Shown: positions 8,953 to 17,523 of the stretch, piece by piece
Layout of the letters: each line of letters opens with the position of its first letter
Numbering within the stretch: the first letter of the stretch is position 1
Origin: Rudanella sp031411995
Lineage (GTDB): Bacteria > Bacteroidota > Bacteroidia > Cytophagales > Spirosomataceae
DNA: 64,000 bases
Assembly (NCBI GenBank): GCA_031411995.1
Contig: JANOCD010000060.1
Location: 1-64,000, forward strand
Direction: 5' to 3'
The notes under the pieces: model-generated
What the model was told of the DNA's origin: nothing
What the model saw: the letters and a program-made list of their open reading frames with translations, nothing else
Databases searched by the model: none
Program-made: the position numbers and the translations under genes

Positions 8953-10344
8953 TTACTTCCCCCACATGGCATTAGCCGTATCGGGGAAGAACAAGGTCAA
9001 TTCGGGAACATTGGCCACCACGCGATTGGCCCATTCAACGCCCTGCATCAGGGAGTGATCCTGGTTGCTGACTTCGTATTTCCAGGCCCCAAACCGCCCC
9101 CGCGACGAGATGCCAAACGGCTCCAGCGTAGGCAGAACGGCTTTCAGAATGCCGTCGCGCTCTACCGAAGGCGTTGGATATCCATAATCAAACGCCACAT
9201 GGAAAGTAGAAACAACTTCGTCGTCGTCGCTGATCAACTGATCTTCGCGTAAGGCCCTGATGGTATCTTCAATCAGCGTTTCGCGGTCAACCGGTTTGGC
9301 CGACGACTCGCTCGTTTCGGTCATCAGCGACCAATATTGCGTGCTGTCAGGCACGTTGTTTGGACTATAGTTCGAGAACACCGTCACCCGGTAATAGGGG
9401 CTGTTGTATTCGGGGAAGTACATCCAGCACATGGTTTCGAGGCTCTGCTTGGGTTGTCCTTTCAAGCCAACACCAACCACATTGGTCGAAGAGTGTTTCA
9501 GTCCCTGCGCCGTTTGCACGGTCTCTGCACTTAAACCTTCCACTTTCTGCGTAAAAATATCGAGCGGCATCGTGTTAAGCAGATACTCGTACTCAATGGT
9601 TTCGCCGTTACTCAGGACAATCTTTTTCTCAGCCCCAATCACTTTCTCGACAGTGGCGTTGAGTTTGATCTTCTCGCGGCCCACCATATTGCCGACCGAC
9701 TCCCAGATACCGCCGGTTCCGCCCTGTTTGGGGAACTGAAACGTGCTGTTTGGCCCCCAGGAATAGTCGTCGTTATTGAAAATGATGTTTTTCGTTACCC
9801 GTGCCAGGTCGGTCACAGCCACCCGTTCGCCCACCCAAACGGCGTTCATTTCTTCGGTTGGGAAAGCCCAGACCTTGAAATTGTAGGGGAACATGAACGT
9901 TTCGGCCAGCCCCGGCCCGAACGTTTGCAGAATCCACTCTTTGAAGTTTTTGGGCTTGTGCGTTGTCGGGTTTTTATAGACGTGAATAATACCTTCGAGG
10001 CATTTCCACATGGTTTCGGGCGTGAGGTATTTAATGTTGTTCTGAAACGGGTACGGCACAAACCGATTTTCGATCCACACCCACGACTCGCGTTGATGCT
10101 TCAGCCACCCGTCTTCGCCGAGAGCCTGGTTCATCAGGTCGTCGAAGTATTTGTAGTGGGAGAACTGAACGTGTCCGCCAACGTCCCAAAGGAATCCTTT
10201 GTCGTCAACAAAACTTTTGGCAAGGCCGCCAATGCGGTCTTCTTTTTCTAAGACAATGAAATCTGTAACGCCGAGTTCTTTGAGTCGGTAAGCGGCTCCC
10301 AAACCCGTTGGGCCAGAGCCGATAATGACATATTTGTGGTTCAT
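8953..10344 (-). CDS. FAD-dependent oxidoreductase (UDP-galactopyranose mutase / protoporphyrinogen oxidase-like)
   Basis: A 463-residue flavoprotein. The ATG at 10344 puts YVIIGSGPTGLGAAYRLKEL at the extreme N-terminus, as is normal for the NAD_binding_8 Rossmann fold; an upstream extension would be repeat sequence. EKEDRIGGLAKSF follows, then WDVGGHVQFSHY and VPYPFQNN. The latter resemble the substrate loop of UDP-galactopyranose mutase and related amine-oxidase-fold enzymes found in glycan clusters. It is the last gene of the minus-strand glycan locus and probably rearranges or oxidises a nucleotide sugar or lipid-linked sugar. Mutase versus oxidase cannot be settled from motifs. A large hairpin follows its stop. 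Confidence 0.75.
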   Translation of the reverse strand: MNHKYVIIGSGPTGLGAAYRLKELGVTDFIVLEKEDRIGGLAKSFVDDKGFLWDVGGHVQFSHYKYFDDLMNQALGEDGWLKHQRESWVWIENRFVPYPFQNNIKYLTPETMWKCLEGIIHVYKNPTTHKPKNFKEWILQTFGPGLAETFMFPYNFKVWAFPTEEMNAVWVGERVAVTDLARVTKNIIFNNDDYSWGPNSTFQFPKQGGTGGIWESVGNMVGREKIKLNATVEKVIGAEKKIVLSNGETIEYEYLLNTMPLDIFTQKVEGLSAETVQTAQGLKHSSTNVVGVGLKGQPKQSLETMCWMYFPEYNSPYYRVTVFSNYSPNNVPDSTQYWSLMTETSESSAKPVDRETLIEDTIRALREDQLISDDDEVVSTFHVAFDYGYPTPSVERDGILKAVLPTLEPFGISSRGRFGAWKYEVSNQDHSLMQGVEWANRVVANVPELTLFFPDTANAMWGK

Positions 10345-10350
10345 GGGTAA

Positions 10351-10501
10351 ACTCAGTGAACAGTGAGTAGCCAACAGCTAACAGTGCGGATCAACTGTTC
10401 TTGCTATTAACTAAGAACTGATCACTGCGTAAAAAATATTGATGGATGAATGTTCACTAAGGTGTTAACTGTTGGCTGGTTACTGTTGGCTGGTCACTGC
10501 G
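10351..10501. repeat. Degenerate inverted repeat of TAACAGTT/CCAACAG units
   Basis: One side (10351-10385) carries CAGTGAACAGTGAGTAGCC and CCAACAGCTAACAGTG. The other (10460-10501) carries the complement as TTAACTGTTGGCTGG, a second TGTTGGCTGG copy and CACTGCG. The element fills the gap between the FAD gene and the GT2 gene. Its right side runs into the GT2 reading frame, supplying the last codons of that protein (a Thr/Gln-rich tail). It looks like an insertional palindromic repeat rather than a regulatory site. Confidence 0.6.
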
Positions 10502-11236
10502 AAGTGCTTTCACTTTGCTGCCGAGTTCGAACCGGAACTGGGCGAGTTCCTTGAAGCTTTGGATACACACTTTCAGGAGTTTCCAATTCATGATCGACAC
10601 CGTTCCGGTTTCGCGCTCTTTATGGACAATGGGTATATCGAAGAGTTGGTTGCCTGCTTTTTTTGCCATCACAGCCAGAAAAATGTTGGGAGCAAAGGGC
10701 GTTGGGGTTGGCAGTTGAGCCAGCAGTTTCTTTAGAAAACTGCCCCGAATGAGCCGGAACGGAATGTTGCTATCCTTAATATAGGTTCCGTAGATGAGGG
10801 CGATGCTTCCCCGCAGGATTCGCGTAATGAATAGCCGCATCGTATCATCATGCCGAACCTCCCGATAACCCAAAACAAACGGCGATTGATCGCGTTTGGC
10901 CCAGAGTTTGGTGAAATCGTCGGTAATGAATTGATCGTCGCTATCGGTTTGAAACACATAGTCTGAATCGAGGGCAACAGCCTGCCGGTATCCATTCACC
11001 ACCGCGTTTCCGTGGCCGCCATTTGGCTGATGAACCACCATTAATTTGGGATAGCGATGTTTGATGCTGTCGAGGATGGCCCCGGTTTTGTCGCGGGAGC
11101 CGTCGTTAATCACAATCAGGCGGGTATTATCGGTGGGGAACTGCCGATCCAGCATATCGGTCCATTGCCGTACAACGAGTTCGATGCACTCTTCTTCGTT
11201 GTAGGCCGGCATCACAATTGACAGCAAAAGACTCAT
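10457..11236 (-). CDS. Family 2 glycosyltransferase (GT2, GT-A fold)
   Basis: A 259-residue inverting glycosyltransferase of the dolichol-phosphate-mannose-synthase-like group. The ATG at 11236 gives the standard start (LLLSIVMPAYNEEE); upstream sequence to 11302 is repeat-derived. The nucleotide-binding VINDGSRDKT lies at 42-51 and the metal-binding DxD (TDSDD) at 97-101. PNGGHGNAVVNGY is the usual acceptor-side loop. No membrane helices are evident, so it acts at the inner face of the membrane. The final about ten residues are encoded by the neighbouring dispersed repeat, so the original C-terminus was probably altered. It belongs to the minus-strand glycan locus. Confidence 0.88.
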   Translation of the reverse strand: MSLLLSIVMPAYNEEECIELVVRQWTDMLDRQFPTDNTRLIVINDGSRDKTGAILDSIKHRYPKLMVVHQPNGGHGNAVVNGYRQAVALDSDYVFQTDSDDQFITDDFTKLWAKRDQSPFVLGYREVRHDDTMRLFITRILRGSIALIYGTYIKDSNIPFRLIRGSFLKKLLAQLPTPTPFAPNIFLAVMAKKAGNQLFDIPIVHKERETGTVSIMNWKLLKVCIQSFKELAQFRFELGSKVKALRSDQPTVTSQQLTP

Positions 11237-11238
11237 GA

Positions 11239-11334
11239 GGGATTTTGGATTTTGGATTTCGGATTTCGGATTGATGGAGTCGGACTTAGTTGTGAGCAAC
11301 AATCCGAAATCTGAAATCCAAGATCCGATATCCC
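11239..11334. repeat. Inverted repeat built of GGATTTCGGATT units (34-bp arms)
   Basis: The arms 11239-11272 and 11301-11334 are complementary with about five mismatches. Each is itself a tandem of GGATTT(T/C)GG-type units, with a 28-base loop between. It begins just upstream of the GT2 start codon, so it forms most of that gene's 5' leader. It could reduce read-through or translation, or be a neutral dispersed palindrome; nothing in it resembles a promoter. Confidence 0.75.
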
Positions 11335-11435
11335 TTTAATGACTCGCAAAGATAGGTAATTGTTCTAATTGGGTTTAACCATTAAATAGGACTTTATCAA
11401 GCGGGAAAGCCGCTTACTGTATCAATGGTTGTATT

Positions 11436-12539
11436 TCAGTAAGAAAATCTGTCCTTCAGTGAGTTAATTGGCTTCTCGACGAGGTGCCACGACAGAGCAG
11501 CCATTGCTACTGTTAACGCGAAGAAATAGGCTAACTGGAACACGGGCGTTGTTTGCAGGAAAGGCAGTATAGACACGGCTTTGCGCCAGATACGCAGAGT
11601 AATAAACGTTGGCTGGGTGTGATAATAGTTGAAAACGATGTTGTGAAACAGGTATAATCCGTAGCTGATCTGACCAAAATAATTGGCTAACTTGTTCTCT
11701 AATAGCCACTTAATGGGTTGCCCGAAACCGAGAACGGCTCGCCCGATGATGGCCGTACAAAAAATGGATGTTACAAATCGGTCGATTACGTCGGTGAAAA
11801 CGTTGCGGGCAGGTTCCACCGTAATCAGGAAATAGAGGTGAATCACATACAGGGCCATACTACCCAGCAGGAGCGCGTTGCCACTGAATAATTTGTCGAA
11901 AAGTTCGCGCCGGTAGATGATGAGCCAGGCCATCAATCCCCCCATTCCGAAGGCATCAAGGCAGGTAGGCATCAGCACAAACTGAACCATGTAGGGGGCA
12001 TTGGCCGCAAAAAGAGCCACCCGAATAAGTACAGAGAGGGCAATCAAACTCCAGAGCATCCGCAGAAAATAGCGTTCGGGCGTGAACAGCAGCAGGAACG
12101 GGAAAAAGATGTAATACTGCTCTTCAACAGCCAGCGACCATAGGTGATCCGTGGCACCTAGCCAGGTTTGGTGAATCACAATCCAGATGTTGGTCGTGTA
12201 GGTGACGAACCACCAGAACGCCATGCGAACCGATTGGAAATTGATGAGAGCCAGCACGCCGATGGTCAGGTAATAGACCGGCCAGATGCGGAGGTTCCGG
12301 CGGATGAAAAACACTTTTAAGGAATGCCCATGACCACGGCCCAACTCGGTGTCGCGTTTTTTGCTGTTGATGAGAATTCGGGTGATCAGGAACCCACTTA
12401 AAACAAAGAACAGGTTCACCCCAAAATAGCCGAGGGGAAGCACGTTGGCTTCGCCCAACCAATGGTCGATCATTACCAGAGTAACGGCGATGAACCGCAG
12501 GCCATCAAGCTGAATAAGGTATTGTTTGTGGTTGCTCAC
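11436..12539 (-). CDS. Acyltransferase family 3 (OafA/YrhL-type) membrane O-acyltransferase
   Basis: A 367-residue integral membrane protein with about ten hydrophobic segments. It starts with LDGLRFIAVTLVMIDHW, the family signature with its essential His, and continues with FGVNLFFVLSGFLITRIL. DHLWSLAVEEQYYIFFPFLLL supplies the second conserved block (SLAVEEQFY-like). Such enzymes move acetyl or other acyl groups from cytoplasmic donors onto sugars destined for the cell surface. It overlaps the upstream polytopic gene by 4 bases (ATGA), so it is translationally coupled to the glycan operon and probably decorates its product. Confidence 0.9.
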   Translation of the reverse strand: MSNHKQYLIQLDGLRFIAVTLVMIDHWLGEANVLPLGYFGVNLFFVLSGFLITRILINSKKRDTELGRGHGHSLKVFFIRRNLRIWPVYYLTIGVLALINFQSVRMAFWWFVTYTTNIWIVIHQTWLGATDHLWSLAVEEQYYIFFPFLLLFTPERYFLRMLWSLIALSVLIRVALFAANAPYMVQFVLMPTCLDAFGMGGLMAWLIIYRRELFDKLFSGNALLLGSMALYVIHLYFLITVEPARNVFTDVIDRFVTSIFCTAIIGRAVLGFGQPIKWLLENKLANYFGQISYGLYLFHNIVFNYYHTQPTFITLRIWRKAVSILPFLQTTPVFQLAYFFALTVAMAALSWHLVEKPINSLKDRFSY

Positions 12540-14338
12540 AGTGACGTAAATATTACGGTTTGGTTGGTCATCGACAGCCGGAGTTGCCCCCCCCGATTGG
12601 TCAGCAGACCAAAGCGATACTGACCCGGTTGTAGGTGCTCCTGCAACACTTGAGCGCGGATGCCTTCGGGCCGAAAGTAGCCCTCGAAACCGCTTAAGGC
12701 AGCCGGAGCGGGACGCAGCGGCCGAGCCGGAAACAGGTAGGTATGCTCTCCGCTTGTCATGTAAATATAGGTGCCGTCTGTTGGCTGTTGTAGGGTTGGA
12801 TTAACAGTGTTAGATTTGTTTATCCAATACATAAACCGTTGTGTATCAAAGGTGTCTAAATTTGTTGTTGCAGGAGCTGTTAACCATGATCTGACACTGA
12901 GTTGAGCCGTTTGACCACCGAAAAACGTTGGTTCGGTCGGAACAAAAACAGAGCTGTTTGCCCGTTGCTGTTCGGTTGGGGTGTTAACAAGATAATTAAA
13001 ATATTCCGCCGTGGTGCGCCGGTGCTGGTTAACAATTCCTTCCAGGCAAAGGTAGTCGGCCAGCAGGCTTTGCCCAATGGTGAGCATCACAACCCCCACC
13101 CAGGCCCACCGGAAAATTGGCTTTTTGGTCTTGCCAAAACGGGCCAGCACATACAGATAAACCACCGACAGCATCAGAGCTGAATAGATCTTATACCGCC
13201 CCTGCAACAGGTAGCCCGGCCCTGCAAAACCCACCCGCGAATAGACCGTAATGGCAGCAGTGGCGAGGAGGAAGAGAAGGGTAGCGAGGAAAAAGTGGGC
13301 AGTATTGGTCCGGCGTTCCGGCAGTGGGGAGTAAACAGTAGACAACTGTACCAATGGTCTATTCTGCCACTCTTTTCTTACATTCATAATGAGTAGATAG
13401 CCTCCTACTAATACAAGTATTGCTCCCAAAATAATGGTTATCCAGATGGGGTTTTCGTACCCGTAGGCACCCGCGCCGGAGTAGGGAAACGGGTCGGCGA
13501 AGGCCCCGAAAAAGACGAAGTAGGCTTTGATCCAGTCGGTGAAGGGATAGCGAAAAGGGGAGGGAAAAAACGTGATGCGGTTGTAGTGGTAAAAATACCC
13601 GCCAATGCTCATAAGAGCAACGATGGCCCAGATGCCAACGAAAGTCCAACGACTGATGAGGGATTGGCCGGGCTTTCTTTTGGTGCTGTTGGTTATCATT
13701 TGCCAGACCAACAGCATACCACCAGCCACAAAAACCAAAGCACCGTTGCCACTTGTGTAGGTTGCCAGAACTGCCAGGCCGAGGGCCAGCCATCGAGAAA
13801 ATGTTGTCTGTTGAGCGAGGGCGTAAAAGCTGCCCAACGCGAAAACTAATATCCAGAAATTCTGATTGGAAGCCATTGCCCACAGTAAATTCTCGTGCGA
13901 TTGCAGGGTAAACAACCAAAACGGTACGGGGATCAGATACTTCCAGGGTAGCCGGGTTGTTTGCCGGAAAATGGTGGCCAACAGTCCAAATAGGGCCAGC
14001 AAGCCGCTCACGCCCACGAGGGTTAAGCCATAATAATTCAGCGTGCCGGTCAGTTTATACCAGCCCGCAAACAGCAGCCGTGTCCAGACAATCCGGTGTT
14101 CCCAATGCTGATCGAAAAGGTGCAACAGCTTTTGCCGACCGCTGGGCTGCGATTTCAGTAAAAGCAGTTGCTGCTGAACCAGATAGTCGTCCCAGTAGGG
14201 CAGGTTAAGCGCGTAGGTCAGCACCGTTGCCGCTACCAAACCAATGGGAAGGAGCATCAATAACCAGGGAAGAATGGCGAAGGCGGTCCGATGGGTCGGC
14301 GAAGGCGGTCCGACGGGTCGGCGAGGGGCTGAGGGCAT
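12536..14338 (-). CDS. Polytopic membrane protein, GT-C-like, paralogue of the next gene
   Basis: A 600-residue protein with about ten membrane helices and a C-terminal extracytoplasmic domain of about 170 residues. After the first helix it has PYWDDYL (Asp pair about 50-51), then HEHRIVWTRLLF. Acidic residues in the first periplasmic loop are typical of GT-C glycosyltransferases that use lipid-linked sugars, but no established family is recognised. The upstream neighbour shares the same WDD, EHRIV, SGNG and SRVGFG blocks in the same order, so the two arose by duplication. The first 15 residues come from a 21-base tandem repeat (14276-14330), so the start region is unusual. It overlaps the acyltransferase start. 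Confidence 0.7.
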   Translation of the reverse strand: MPSAPRRPVGPPSPTHRTAFAILPWLLMLLPIGLVAATVLTYALNLPYWDDYLVQQQLLLLKSQPSGRQKLLHLFDQHWEHRIVWTRLLFAGWYKLTGTLNYYGLTLVGVSGLLALFGLLATIFRQTTRLPWKYLIPVPFWLFTLQSHENLLWAMASNQNFWILVFALGSFYALAQQTTFSRWLALGLAVLATYTSGNGALVFVAGGMLLVWQMITNSTKRKPGQSLISRWTFVGIWAIVALMSIGGYFYHYNRITFFPSPFRYPFTDWIKAYFVFFGAFADPFPYSGAGAYGYENPIWITIILGAILVLVGGYLLIMNVRKEWQNRPLVQLSTVYSPLPERRTNTAHFFLATLLFLLATAAITVYSRVGFAGPGYLLQGRYKIYSALMLSVVYLYVLARFGKTKKPIFRWAWVGVVMLTIGQSLLADYLCLEGIVNQHRRTTAEYFNYLVNTPTEQQRANSSVFVPTEPTFFGGQTAQLSVRSWLTAPATTNLDTFDTQRFMYWINKSNTVNPTLQQPTDGTYIYMTSGEHTYLFPARPLRPAPAALSGFEGYFRPEGIRAQVLQEHLQPGQYRFGLLTNRGGQLRLSMTNQTVIFTSL

Positions 14339-14341
14339 GAC

Positions 14342-16012
14342 TTACCAGTTCTTTTTGAGTTGGGTGGGATCGGTGCTGGGGTTAACGGTCAGGGTGCGGT
14401 TGGTGGCGTGAACAACGCACTCGGTTCGCCAAAAGTCATACTGCAAGACAGATAGTCGATAGGTGCCGGGTTCGGGTTCGTTGGCCGGTAGTGTTGCCAG
14501 CATATCCTTAGCCGGGAAAATACCCCGACCCAATGCAGTCAAGGCGTTATTGGCCGGGCTTGGCAAGGCTCCATATAAATAGGTTCGTTTGTCAGATTGG
14601 AGTAATAAAGTCAGGCCCGCGTCGGGAATCAGAAGCGAAGGGACGGGCATCGAGGCTATTTTCTCGTCTGATGTTTTTACAATGAACTGCCCCCCCGTTT
14701 CATAAACGGTATCAATGGGGAAGGGTTTATCGGAACTGCTTTTCTGGTAAATGGCTGATAAACAATTGTCGTAGTAAGCCGGTGCATTATCAACCCAGCG
14801 GGCGGTGGTGGGGTCGATTCCCGAGACGGGGATGTTGCTCAAATAGGTCCAGTTATATTGATTGGTCAGCAGCCAGCGTCGCCACCACAGCACCTCGTCG
14901 GCATAGGTCAGGTAGGACAAACCGGCAATAGCCACACTGCCAAACAGACCTACCACGCCTGCTAGTTGCCGCCCTCGTCCGTGTAGTTGGGTGATGGCAA
15001 ACACGTAGGCCACGCACAACAACGTAAGCGAATAAATCTTGTAGCGGCTGGTAATCAACACATCCAGTCCAAAACCCACCCGCGACCAGGCCACAATGGC
15101 GGCCGTGCCGAGGAGGAAAGCGAGGGAACCGAGGATGAAATTTTGGGTCGGGGAGGGAAGTTGAGTTTTTAGTTGTTGAGTCAACATCCAAATTGAACTT
15201 GCTATCAACAGTACCGTTAGAAGTCCCCCCAAAATCAAACACATCGTGAAGGCACTGCCGATGGGGAAGACTTCGCCAGCGGCCCCGTTGAAAGCCAGCC
15301 AGCCTTTGAGCAGGTCGATCACGCTGCCACGGGCGGGTGGGTTTCCGGCAGGTTTTTCGTAGCCGACGAAATACAACCCGATGACGATTACTGCGCTGAT
15401 ACCCCAAAACACGAGGGGCCGAAAACGCCGTTGCAGCCCCAAAAGCACTGCGCCAATGGGCCAGATCAGAATGCCGTTGCCGCTCGTGAGTGTCGCTAAA
15501 ATGGCCAGAATAATGGCTCCGGTAAAGGCTGGAGTGAACGAGAGAATATAAATAGCCCAGATCACAAACAACACCACCGAGAAGTTTTGCAACGCAGCCA
15601 TGCCCCAAAAGGCGTTCTCCCACGACGACAGGTTGAACAGCAGGAAGGCAATGGGAGGGAGGTAATGCAGAGATTTCCGCGCCAGCACCGCCCCAAAAAC
15701 ACCCAGTAATCCTAACAAACTCAAATTCCCCAGAATCATCAGGTGCAGGTAGTTCAGTTTACCGAACAGGCTGAAATCGAGCCAGGTAACGAAGCGATCC
15801 AGCACAATCCGGTGTTCGTTGTGTTGCCTGAAAAGCTGATAAATCTTGCCAGTAAACGTTGCTTCCTGATCGCTGTAAAAGAGGTACGCCTTCAGCGCGT
15901 GATCGTCCCACTTGGGTACGTTCACGGCCAAATGCCCCCAACACAGCCAGAAAGCCACTATAGGGAGCAGGGCTAAGAGTAAGGCAAGAAATGGGGTAAT
16001 GCGTTTCTTCAT
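14342..16012 (-). CDS. Polytopic membrane protein, GT-C-like, paralogue of the previous gene
   Basis: A 556-residue protein beginning at ATG 16012, which overlaps the transketolase stop as TAATG; a longer upstream frame adds seven residues without benefit. It has about ten membrane helices. After helix one come PKWDDHAL (Asp pair about 36-37) and, near 65, HNEHRIVLDRF. Later blocks are LTSGNGILIWP and AIVAWSRVGFGLDVLITSRYKIYS. These match the following gene block for block, marking a tandem duplication. The C-terminal about 150 residues are probably periplasmic. A role in transferring or polymerising sugars at the membrane is inferred from the layout and the locus. Confidence 0.7.
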   Translation of the reverse strand: MKKRITPFLALLLALLPIVAFWLCWGHLAVNVPKWDDHALKAYLFYSDQEATFTGKIYQLFRQHNEHRIVLDRFVTWLDFSLFGKLNYLHLMILGNLSLLGLLGVFGAVLARKSLHYLPPIAFLLFNLSSWENAFWGMAALQNFSVVLFVIWAIYILSFTPAFTGAIILAILATLTSGNGILIWPIGAVLLGLQRRFRPLVFWGISAVIVIGLYFVGYEKPAGNPPARGSVIDLLKGWLAFNGAAGEVFPIGSAFTMCLILGGLLTVLLIASSIWMLTQQLKTQLPSPTQNFILGSLAFLLGTAAIVAWSRVGFGLDVLITSRYKIYSLTLLCVAYVFAITQLHGRGRQLAGVVGLFGSVAIAGLSYLTYADEVLWWRRWLLTNQYNWTYLSNIPVSGIDPTTARWVDNAPAYYDNCLSAIYQKSSSDKPFPIDTVYETGGQFIVKTSDEKIASMPVPSLLIPDAGLTLLLQSDKRTYLYGALPSPANNALTALGRGIFPAKDMLATLPANEPEPGTYRLSVLQYDFWRTECVVHATNRTLTVNPSTDPTQLKKNW

Positions 16013-16920
16013 TAAATCAACTCCCGCAAACACCGGGCAATGTTCTCAGGATCAAGGCCCGACTGTTGCTGATGGTATTTTTGATCGCCATAAAGCCCGT
16101 TGGGGTAGCCCTGCGCCGACAAGCTCACAAACCGACTTGGTGCAACTCCCTGCGTCAACAACTGCACCGATAACTGTTGGGCCAAGCCCCCAATCGATAC
16201 GTGTTCTTCGGCAATGAGCAGGGGTTTCCCTGCCCAGCGTTGCGCCAACTCGCGGGGAAGTTTCAGGGGCAGGTTGGTCGCCGTGAACACATCGAACCGA
16301 CCCGCCAACTCTGGTTGTTGCAGAGCCGCCAGCACGTTGGCGGCCACTGGCCCCAGAGCCACAACGGTTCCCACAGACTCGGTTTCGGCCCGAATAATCT
16401 GCTTGAACGTGCCAGTTTGTTCAGCACCTTCGGGTGTTTTTGGCCCAGCCCCCAACCGCAGATAAGCCGGGCGATTTTCGGCCACAATTTGGTCGAGCAT
16501 CGGGTCAATCTCGTCGGCGAAGGCGGGAATGTAGGTGTTCACGTTTTGCAGACCGCTCAAACAGGCCAAATCTTCGATGGCGTGGTGGGTGCTGCCCATG
16601 ATGCCGTAACCGTAGCCCCCGCCGTTGCCGACGATGAAAACCGGCATATTGTGTAGGCACACATCATTGCGAAATTGCTCCAAACACCGATAAACAGCAA
16701 AGGGCGCGATGCTATAACAAAACACTTTGAAACCCTTGTAGGCCATGCCAGCGGCCATGCCAACCATGTTTTGCTCGGCCACGCCCGCATTGATGAAGCG
16801 AGGCCCCATCAACTCCTGTAGGTTTTCGAGGGCGTTATAACCGAGGTCGCCGGTGATGAAAATGATTTTATCGTCGGCTTTAACGAGCCGCTCGATCCCG
16901 GCTGAAAATTCTTTACGCAT
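16012..16920 (-). CDS. Transketolase-like protein, C-terminal (Pyr + TK-C) half
   Basis: A 302-residue protein matching the pyrimidine-binding and C-terminal domains of transketolase. Recognisable blocks are FITGDLGYNAL, FINAGVAEQNMVGMAAGMA (with the catalytic Glu that activates thiamine diphosphate) and YGYGIMGSTHHAIEDLA with its His pair. The N-terminal TPP-binding half is a separate gene 2.6 kb upstream in the same operon. The two probably form a heteromeric TPP enzyme that transfers a two-carbon unit. Split transketolases inside biosynthetic clusters usually serve special sugars rather than central metabolism. Its stop overlaps the next start (TAATG). Confidence 0.88.
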   Translation of the reverse strand: MRKEFSAGIERLVKADDKIIFITGDLGYNALENLQELMGPRFINAGVAEQNMVGMAAGMAYKGFKVFCYSIAPFAVYRCLEQFRNDVCLHNMPVFIVGNGGGYGYGIMGSTHHAIEDLACLSGLQNVNTYIPAFADEIDPMLDQIVAENRPAYLRLGAGPKTPEGAEQTGTFKQIIRAETESVGTVVALGPVAANVLAALQQPELAGRFDVFTATNLPLKLPRELAQRWAGKPLLIAEEHVSIGGLAQQLSVQLLTQGVAPSRFVSLSAQGYPNGLYGDQKYHQQQSGLDPENIARCLRELI

Positions 16921-16930
16921 ACAGTCCTAT

Positions 16931-17287
16931 TTAGTTGAACAACAGTACTTGGTTGTTCCTAATCTCCAGATAAAAATGAGATTCTCTGTTCAATGCCTCC
17001 AACTGAGGCAAAATATTCGTTATAATAGTCAGTAGAGCATTGTTTGGAATGTTTCCCAAGCAGACCCTGACTAACTTTTTCGGTGTTTTACGGAGAAAAT
17101 AGCTATCCTGAAAATCACTATCTTTGGTGATAACAATGCAATCATTGGTATCTGCGTATTCGCAAATAGCAGTGTCTGCTGTTTCGGAACCATTCAGTAA
17201 CTGATTCATATGCCAGGACTCAGCACCCTGAGCAATCAAAAACTTTGAGAGCTTGATCGGTATATGCACATCACAGATGAATCGCAT
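16931..17287 (-). CDS. DUF5615 / PIN-like protein, probable toxin of a pair
   Basis: A 118-residue protein beginning MRFICDVHIP, the acidic first strand typical of the DUF5615 PIN-like fold. TADTAICEYADTNDCIVITKDSDF follows, with the Asp residues of the putative nuclease site (ITKDxDF). This family is typically encoded beside DUF433 proteins, as here. It starts one base inside the DUF433 stop (TGATG), so they are co-translated. RNase activity is assumed from the PIN fold, not shown. The pair is oddly placed between two glycan-biosynthesis genes. Confidence 0.85.
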   Translation of the reverse strand: MRFICDVHIPIKLSKFLIAQGAESWHMNQLLNGSETADTAICEYADTNDCIVITKDSDFQDSYFLRKTPKKLVRVCLGNIPNNALLTIITNILPQLEALNRESHFYLEIRNNQVLLFN

Positions 17288-17511
17288 CAGGCAGCCACTA
17301 AGAATTGTCCGGATAGCAATACTTTAGCGTAATTCAGGCAAGCCGTAATATCTTCCCGTTCCAATTCTGGATGATCGTCCAGAATCTCGCTAATGGTCAT
17401 TCCTGAACCAAGTAAATCCAAAACGACCTCAACAGGCCAACGCATCCCCCGTACACAAGGTTTGCCGTGACAGATGAGCGGATTAATTGTTATTCGTTCC
17501 AGATGATTCAT
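17287..17511 (-). CDS. DUF433 protein, probable antitoxin partner
   Basis: A 74-residue protein with the DUF433 signature: ITINPLICHGKPCVRGMRWPV, then VVLDLLGSGMTISEILDDHPELEREDI. The domain is a small helix-turn-helix-like fold that pairs with PIN-like DUF5615 proteins in toxin-antitoxin-type operons. It overlaps its partner by one base and lies 12 bases downstream of the epimerase/GT2 fusion gene. It is therefore transcribed with the glycan operon unless an internal promoter exists, which I do not see. Confidence 0.88.
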   Translation of the reverse strand: MNHLERITINPLICHGKPCVRGMRWPVEVVLDLLGSGMTISEILDDHPELEREDITACLNYAKVLLSGQFLVAA

Positions 17512-17523
17512 AATGCGACAAAT

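Noticed and set aside
14853..15623. 256-residue minus-strand frame inside the GT-C-like gene
   Set aside because: Wrong-frame shadow: Arg/His/Pro-rich without membrane segments, whereas the main frame has regular helices.
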